From: Azolla caroliniana
Taxonomy: Eukaryota > Polypodiophyta
Direction of reading: 5' to 3'
Assembly: GCA_043228905.1 (NCBI GenBank)
Contig: JBHGNT010000010.1
Coordinates: 21,080,001 to 21,144,000, forward strand
Length of the DNA: 64,000 nucleotides
The notes below the pieces were generated by a model. That model saw nothing but the letters and a program-made list of their open reading frames with translations. It was not told the DNA's origin and made no database searches. The position numbers and the translations under genes are program-made. Below, piece by piece: positions 59,412 through 64,000 of the stretch; position 1 is the first letter of the stretch, and the number at the start of each line of letters is the position of its first letter.

Positions 59412-61505
59412 TTACTTGCTCTCTTCAAAATCATTAAGCGTTGGAGTGCATTCCCTACCGGTTGTTACGTGAGCCACCTTGAAGAAGTCCACGCCGACTT
59501 CCTCGTCCTCCGAAACCATGCCGCCCTCGTTTTTGAACCTCGCCCTTGAAAGCATGTCGGCCATGGCATTGTCTTTCCCGAAAATGTGTCGTATTTCCGG
59601 ATTCAGGGACTTGATGTACGCTATCCACCTGAGCATTGCCAGGTCCGGCGTCGCGCATCCGGAAACCATGCCAAGAATTGGCAGGCAGTCCGTCTCGATA
59701 ATTACCTCTGCCCCGATCAGGTAGTCTTTATGTCGCTCGTTGAGGACCTTTGTGCCGAACCGGATCGGGAAACGCATGCCGTCCTCGTCCTCTTGGTTGA
59801 CGACCCATCTGATCTCGGTTGGACTCGTGTCTATCGTTACGTAAATTGGAGTGTCCTTTCCGTAGACAGCCTTTCGGAGCGCCGGAGCTGCGGCAAGTGT
59901 TTCCTTCATCTTTCGGACAGATTCCGTATGCTCATCTCTCCACTCGAATTTTCGCCCCTTTTTCAGCAACCCGTATAACGGCTCCGCGACGTGAGCGTAA
60001 TGCGGGATCCATATGTGGTAGAACGCGCACGCTCCCAAGAACCTCCGAACCTCCATGACCGAGCCACAGTCGTCCTTCATCGCGGAGATGGCTTCTACCT
60101 TAGCCGGAGACGGTTTCCGGCCGTACGACCCGCATAGGTGTCCGACGACCATGATCTCTGATTGCCCGAAGGCCGATTTTCCCTCGGAGAAGGTGAGCCT
60201 CGCGCCCTCCAACCTCTGCAGCACCTTCTTGCAGTCATCGATGTGCGTCGCCACGAATTTCCGGCACCCGTCCGGTCCGATCGTCTCGTCCTTTTCCTCC
60301 ACCGGGCATCCCTTGATCGGGACGTTGTCCAGAAATGGCATGGTGATGTCTGGGATACAATCCCTCAACACCTTGTTCATTGCGTTCACCATGTGAGCCA
60401 CCGAGTTTGTCCCTCCTTGTGGTAGGGTACACATCTGTACTAGGCCGAGAGGAGTTCGCATTGTCGTGATGTCTCTGCTCTCTATGGCTAGCTGGAACTG
60501 ATCGTACCCCGAGTAGAGATCACCGACCGAGTAAATCGACCTTCCGGCGAAGGCCTCCGCGAACTCGTCTATTGTTGGTCCAATTCCTGCGTTTCGAATG
60601 GTCACCTTGTTGATCGGCTGCAGGTCTTGAATAAAGCACAACGTGTCGTCCTTCTTTGGCACAATAAACCACCGATACGAGTATGGGGCACTCGACGGTT
60701 CGAGGATGCCCATCTCGACCTTCTGCTTTAACAGCTCCATCAGCTTCGGGATGTGAGCTCTGGGTACTGGAATCGGTTTGAGACTCCACGGCACATGCGG
60801 TACCGTGAATATCACCATTGGTTCCACGATTGTCGGGTCTACGCACCCGATCTCCTTCGGTGAGAATGCGAAAGCCTTCCCGTGCCTTCCAAGCATTCCC
60901 CGAAAACGGTCCTCTTCCGCCGGCAGTAGGAAGCCGCCTCCACCGATTTTGAGCTCGCGTAGCGTTATGTCGGTGAACGTGTGTCCTATGCGGGCCAGAT
61001 TTCGTAAACTCGGGTCCGACGCAACCCCCTTTATTCGCAACTCGCTGCCCTTTGGCAAGGGAGCCGCGACTGGCCTCACCTTCCGGTCCACAGTCCTGTA
61101 CCTCGTGTCCACCCGGGCCGTCCGATCCGACTCGAGCCCTCTACTGAAGTCCGCGATGACTTCGTACATCCTTTCTGAACATACCGGAATCGTCCGGTCC
61201 TCTTTAAGGACTCCTCCGACTACCTCTCGTAGCTCCCCCAAGGTATCGTCGAAAAAGACCGCCTCTATGGCTCCGTTGATTTCCTCTCCAAGGCCGAGGA
61301 TACCACATGCCCGAAGTCGCTCCTCCGCCCTTTTCTTCTCCCGGCCAACAACGTCGACTATCGTACACCCTCCGTTGTCGGAGAACCAAAATTTCCTACT
61401 TAATAGTATAAGTCTTCTTCACTATTGTACACTTGTGGGGTTTTGCCGGAGTGTCCGGACTATCGCGGCCCCACGCCTTGATAGCCCTCTCTAAAAATTC
61501 TCTAA
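59412..61505 (-). pseudogene. Element 3 reverse transcriptase-RNase H
   Basis: An open frame of 609 codons (61241-59412), extended upstream without ATG to 61505. RT blocks: GILEPSSAPYSYRWFIVPKKDD, SVGDLYSGYDQFQLAI, RTPLGL..PQGGTNS. The catalytic box reads PFLDNVPIKG, that is D-N where the family has D-D. RNase H begins ITID-like (YVTIDTSP) and has IIETDCLPILG, but the segment that normally lies between KVL-ER and the next block, with the catalytic Glu, appears deleted in frame. The 5' end is cut at 61505 by copia sequence. Confidence 0.88.
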
Positions 61506-64000
61506 CAAATGGGAATTCGGCATGAATTCAGTTGCAGATACACGCCGGAGCAGAACGGCGTGGCCGAGAGGAAGAATCGGTCAGTTGTGGAAGCGGCACG
61601 GGCAATGCTCGAGGAGAAGAGCTTGCCCAAGTTCTATTGGGCCGAGGTGGTAAGGACCGCGGTATACATTCAGAACCGGATCGGAGACAAAGTGTCAGCG
61701 CACGAGCAATATTTCAGAACGAAGCCGAACTTGCGACACTTGAGGGTGTTCGGTAGCATTGCGTATGTGCATATACCGAAGGAGAAAAGGAGGAAGCTGG
61801 ACGCAAAGGCCGAGAAATGCATCTTGGTCGGTTACTCGGACGAGCAGAAGGGTTATAAGTGCTATAACCCTCGCACCAAACAAGCGCGTGTCAGCCGCGA
61901 CGTTGTGTTTGACGAGTCCGCGTCCTGGTACCTGCCCCCGACTACGAACCTCGACTCCAATCCGAGCTCTGACGATGAGGTCACTGAGGCCGAGATGCCT
62001 CTGGATGAGCCCGAAATCGAGACCCGCGAAGAGAGTCTGATTTCACTCCGGTTAAGTGGACCGATTGGACGACTGAGTCGGTACGACCAGTCCGATGAAG
62101 AGCTGGCGAGTAGTGGAGACTCGGCCGTGCATTCCCCGTGTAGGAAGCCGAGGAGACGACTTACGCGCAAAGAGAAAGGGAAGAAGAAGGTGTCGGATTC
62201 CGGCACGGAAAGGAACGAGTCAGACCGACGCGAGTCCGACTCCGAGGGAACCGGTGACGGGTCTTTAAAGATGAAGACCGCGTCGACCGAGGAGGCCTCG
62301 ACATCGGCTAATGTGAGATTATGCCGATCTACCCGCCAGAAGAATCCTGTTTTGTGGTTCGGATACAACGAGTACATGACCCGTGTAGCGGAAGTGCGTG
62401 AGCCGGAGAGCTACGCAGAAGCGGCTAAAGACGCGAATTGGCGTGCCGCGATGGAGGAAGAGATGCACGCATTGGCAGAGAACGAGACCTGGGACCTGGT
62501 TGATGCACCAAGAGGGGTAAAACCGATCGGGTGTAGGTGGGTGTACAAAGTCAAGTACAACACCGATGGCTCAGTCAACCGGTACAAGGCTCGGCTAGTG
62601 ACAAAGGGCTACGTGTAGAAACACGACATCGACTACGATGAGACATTTGCGCGGGTCGCGAAAATGACGACCGTCCGTGTTTTGCTCGCAGTAGCCTCGG
62701 CCAAGGGGTGGCACCTACATCAAATGGATGTAAAGAATGCGTTCCTACAAGGTGACCTTGAGGAACAAGTGTACATGGTACAGCCCCCCGGATTTCACTC
62801 CGGAACGAACTCCTCGGCAGTATGCCGACTGAAGAAGTCCCGTTACGGACTGAAGCAAGGCTCGTGTGCCTGGAACGCGAAGATCACGCAACAACTGCGT
62901 CGGATGGGCTTTGTCACGTCAAAATCGGACTCATCCCTGTTCATCCGGAAAGGTCGACTCGGACCGGTTAGTATTCTACTATATGTCGATGACTTGGTCA
63001 TCACCGGCGCTGACCTAGGTGAAATCGACCGCGTGAAGCTCCAGCTTGCGGCATCGTTCGACATGAAGGATCTGGGGGACCTTCATTACTTCCTCGGGAT
63101 CGAAGTGATTCGTACCCCTGAAGGCATATTGATCAGCCAACGTCATTACGTGCTGAGTATGCTCTTCAAATTCGGGATGGCCGACTGTAAGTCCGTCTCG
63201 ACTCCTCTAGACAGAACCGTCAAGCTTCGTCCCGATACGGGAAAGGTATGCGACCCGACGAGGTTCCGACAAATTGTCGGAAGCCTCATATACTTGACCA
63301 TCACCCGACCCGACCTCAGTTATCCGGTCGGAGTGATCAGTCAATTCATGGCGCGACCTACCGAGGAGCACCTTCAGTGTGCGCAACGCGTACTACGGTA
63401 CGTAAGTGGCACTAAGGACCGCGGACTGCTATATCGGACCGGTGCCGCCGCGCAGTTAGTCGGCTACACCGATGCTGATTGGGCTGGCCACGCCGCCGAT
63501 CGCCGATCCACGTCTGGATACGCGTTCTCCCTCGGGAGTGCCGCGATCGCGTGGAGCAGTAAGAAGCAGCCGACAGTTGCACTGTTGAGCACCGAAGCTG
63601 AGTACCGAGGAGCGGCTGTTGTGACATGCGAAGCCATATGGTTGAAGCGGCTACTTAAGGACCTGCAGGTGGAGGTGTTAGATCCGACGATGATCTACTG
63701 CGACAACCTCAACAGCATCCAGCTCGCGAAGAACCCCGTTTTCCACGCACGGACCAAGCACATTGAGGTGCACTACCATTTCGTCCGTGAGCGTGTCCTT
63801 TTTGGTGAAGTTGAACTTCAGTACGTGCCGACGGATCGGCAGACTGCCGACATCTTCACAAAGCCTCTTGGTCTGGACAAGTTGCGGCAATTCTCGGGTG
63901 CACTCGGGTTGCGTCACCTCGACGTGCCAAACTTGAGGGGGAGAACAGTCCCGAACGACCAAGCAAGGCAGCATGAAAGGAGTGGATACCGCGACACCGA
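61506..64000 (+). mobile_element. Ty1/copia element, integrase to RNase H and PPT, continues past the window
   Basis: Begins inside integrase (CRYTPEQNGVAERKNR, FYWAEVVRTAVY) and runs in one frame to the window edge with a single TAG at 62616 where the family has Gln (KGYVQ). RT: CRWVYKVKYNTDGS, HQMDVKNAFLQGDLEEQ, LLYVDDLVITG intact. RNase H: GYTDADWAG, STEAEYRGA, YCDNLNSIQLAKNP, ARTKHIEV, TADIFTKPLG. Near the end comes the purine tract CTTGAGGGGGAGA (63931-63943). Gag, protease and the integrase core are absent, replaced by gypsy element 3 at 61505. It is the best preserved TE coding region in the window. Confidence 0.9.

Overview
The window is nuclear DNA from a flowering plant. The evidence is intron-rich genes with GT..AG introns, a plant-specific leucine-rich-repeat receptor kinase family, FAR1-type MULE transposase, plant-type LINE, Ty1/copia and Ty3/gypsy elements, and many (CT)n/(GA)n microsatellites. 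The sequence does not identify the species. The left two thirds (to about 42.8 kb) is AT-rich and holds the only two host genes. The right third (about 42.8-64 kb) is GC-richer and is essentially all LTR retrotransposon.

Host genes. Two paralogous LRR receptor kinases lie tail to tail: one on + (5555-13139) and one on - (31471-41046). I could place all 22 exons of both by splice sites and reading phase. Exon number and phase are the same, and 16 of 22 exon lengths are identical. They encode about 766 and 798 residues: signal peptide, LRR-NT, about nine LRRs (mostly one per 72-nt exon), a Cys-rich juxtamembrane stretch, one TM helix and a kinase with all main catalytic motifs. The closest family resemblance is the LRR-VIII-1 group.

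Between the genes (13.1-31.5 kb): a Ty1/copia 3' end with LTR; tRNA-derived SINE-like units; a nearly full-length but decayed LINE (about 16.74-22.23 kb) with ORF1 (CCHC knuckle) and ORF2 (endonuclease, RT, zf-RVT); a second, 5'-truncated LINE copy split by a MULE (24421-27882) with 46-bp terminal inverted repeats and an 8-bp target duplication. The MULE itself carries a 195-bp LINE-tail-like insertion with an 11-bp duplication. The MULE has two ORF regions: a FAR1-type DNA-binding domain fused to a domain I do not recognise, and a transposase with SWIM-like region and zinc knuckle.

Inside gene 2 an intron carries a 455-bp solo LTR with a 5-bp duplication.

Right third: a gypsy gag-protease fragment (-), a copia (-), a second copia's 3' LTR (-), then gypsy element 1 (+, from 46857), which is interrupted by a solo LTR (48489-49170, -) and by a complete non-autonomous gag-only element 2 (50066-55395, +). 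Element 1 stops inside its RT where gypsy element 3 (-, 56524-61505) begins with its 3' LTR. Element 3 carries RT-RNase H and integrase, with another solo LTR (57845-58616) in the integrase. A copia (+, 61506 to the edge) follows. The gypsy elements share LTR termini (TGTCG..CGACA), primer-site type and polypurine tract, so they look like one autonomous lineage plus a gag-only partner. Their insertions give 4-bp target duplications. All TE genes carry stops, frameshifts or catalytic substitutions, except that the last copia is nearly intact.
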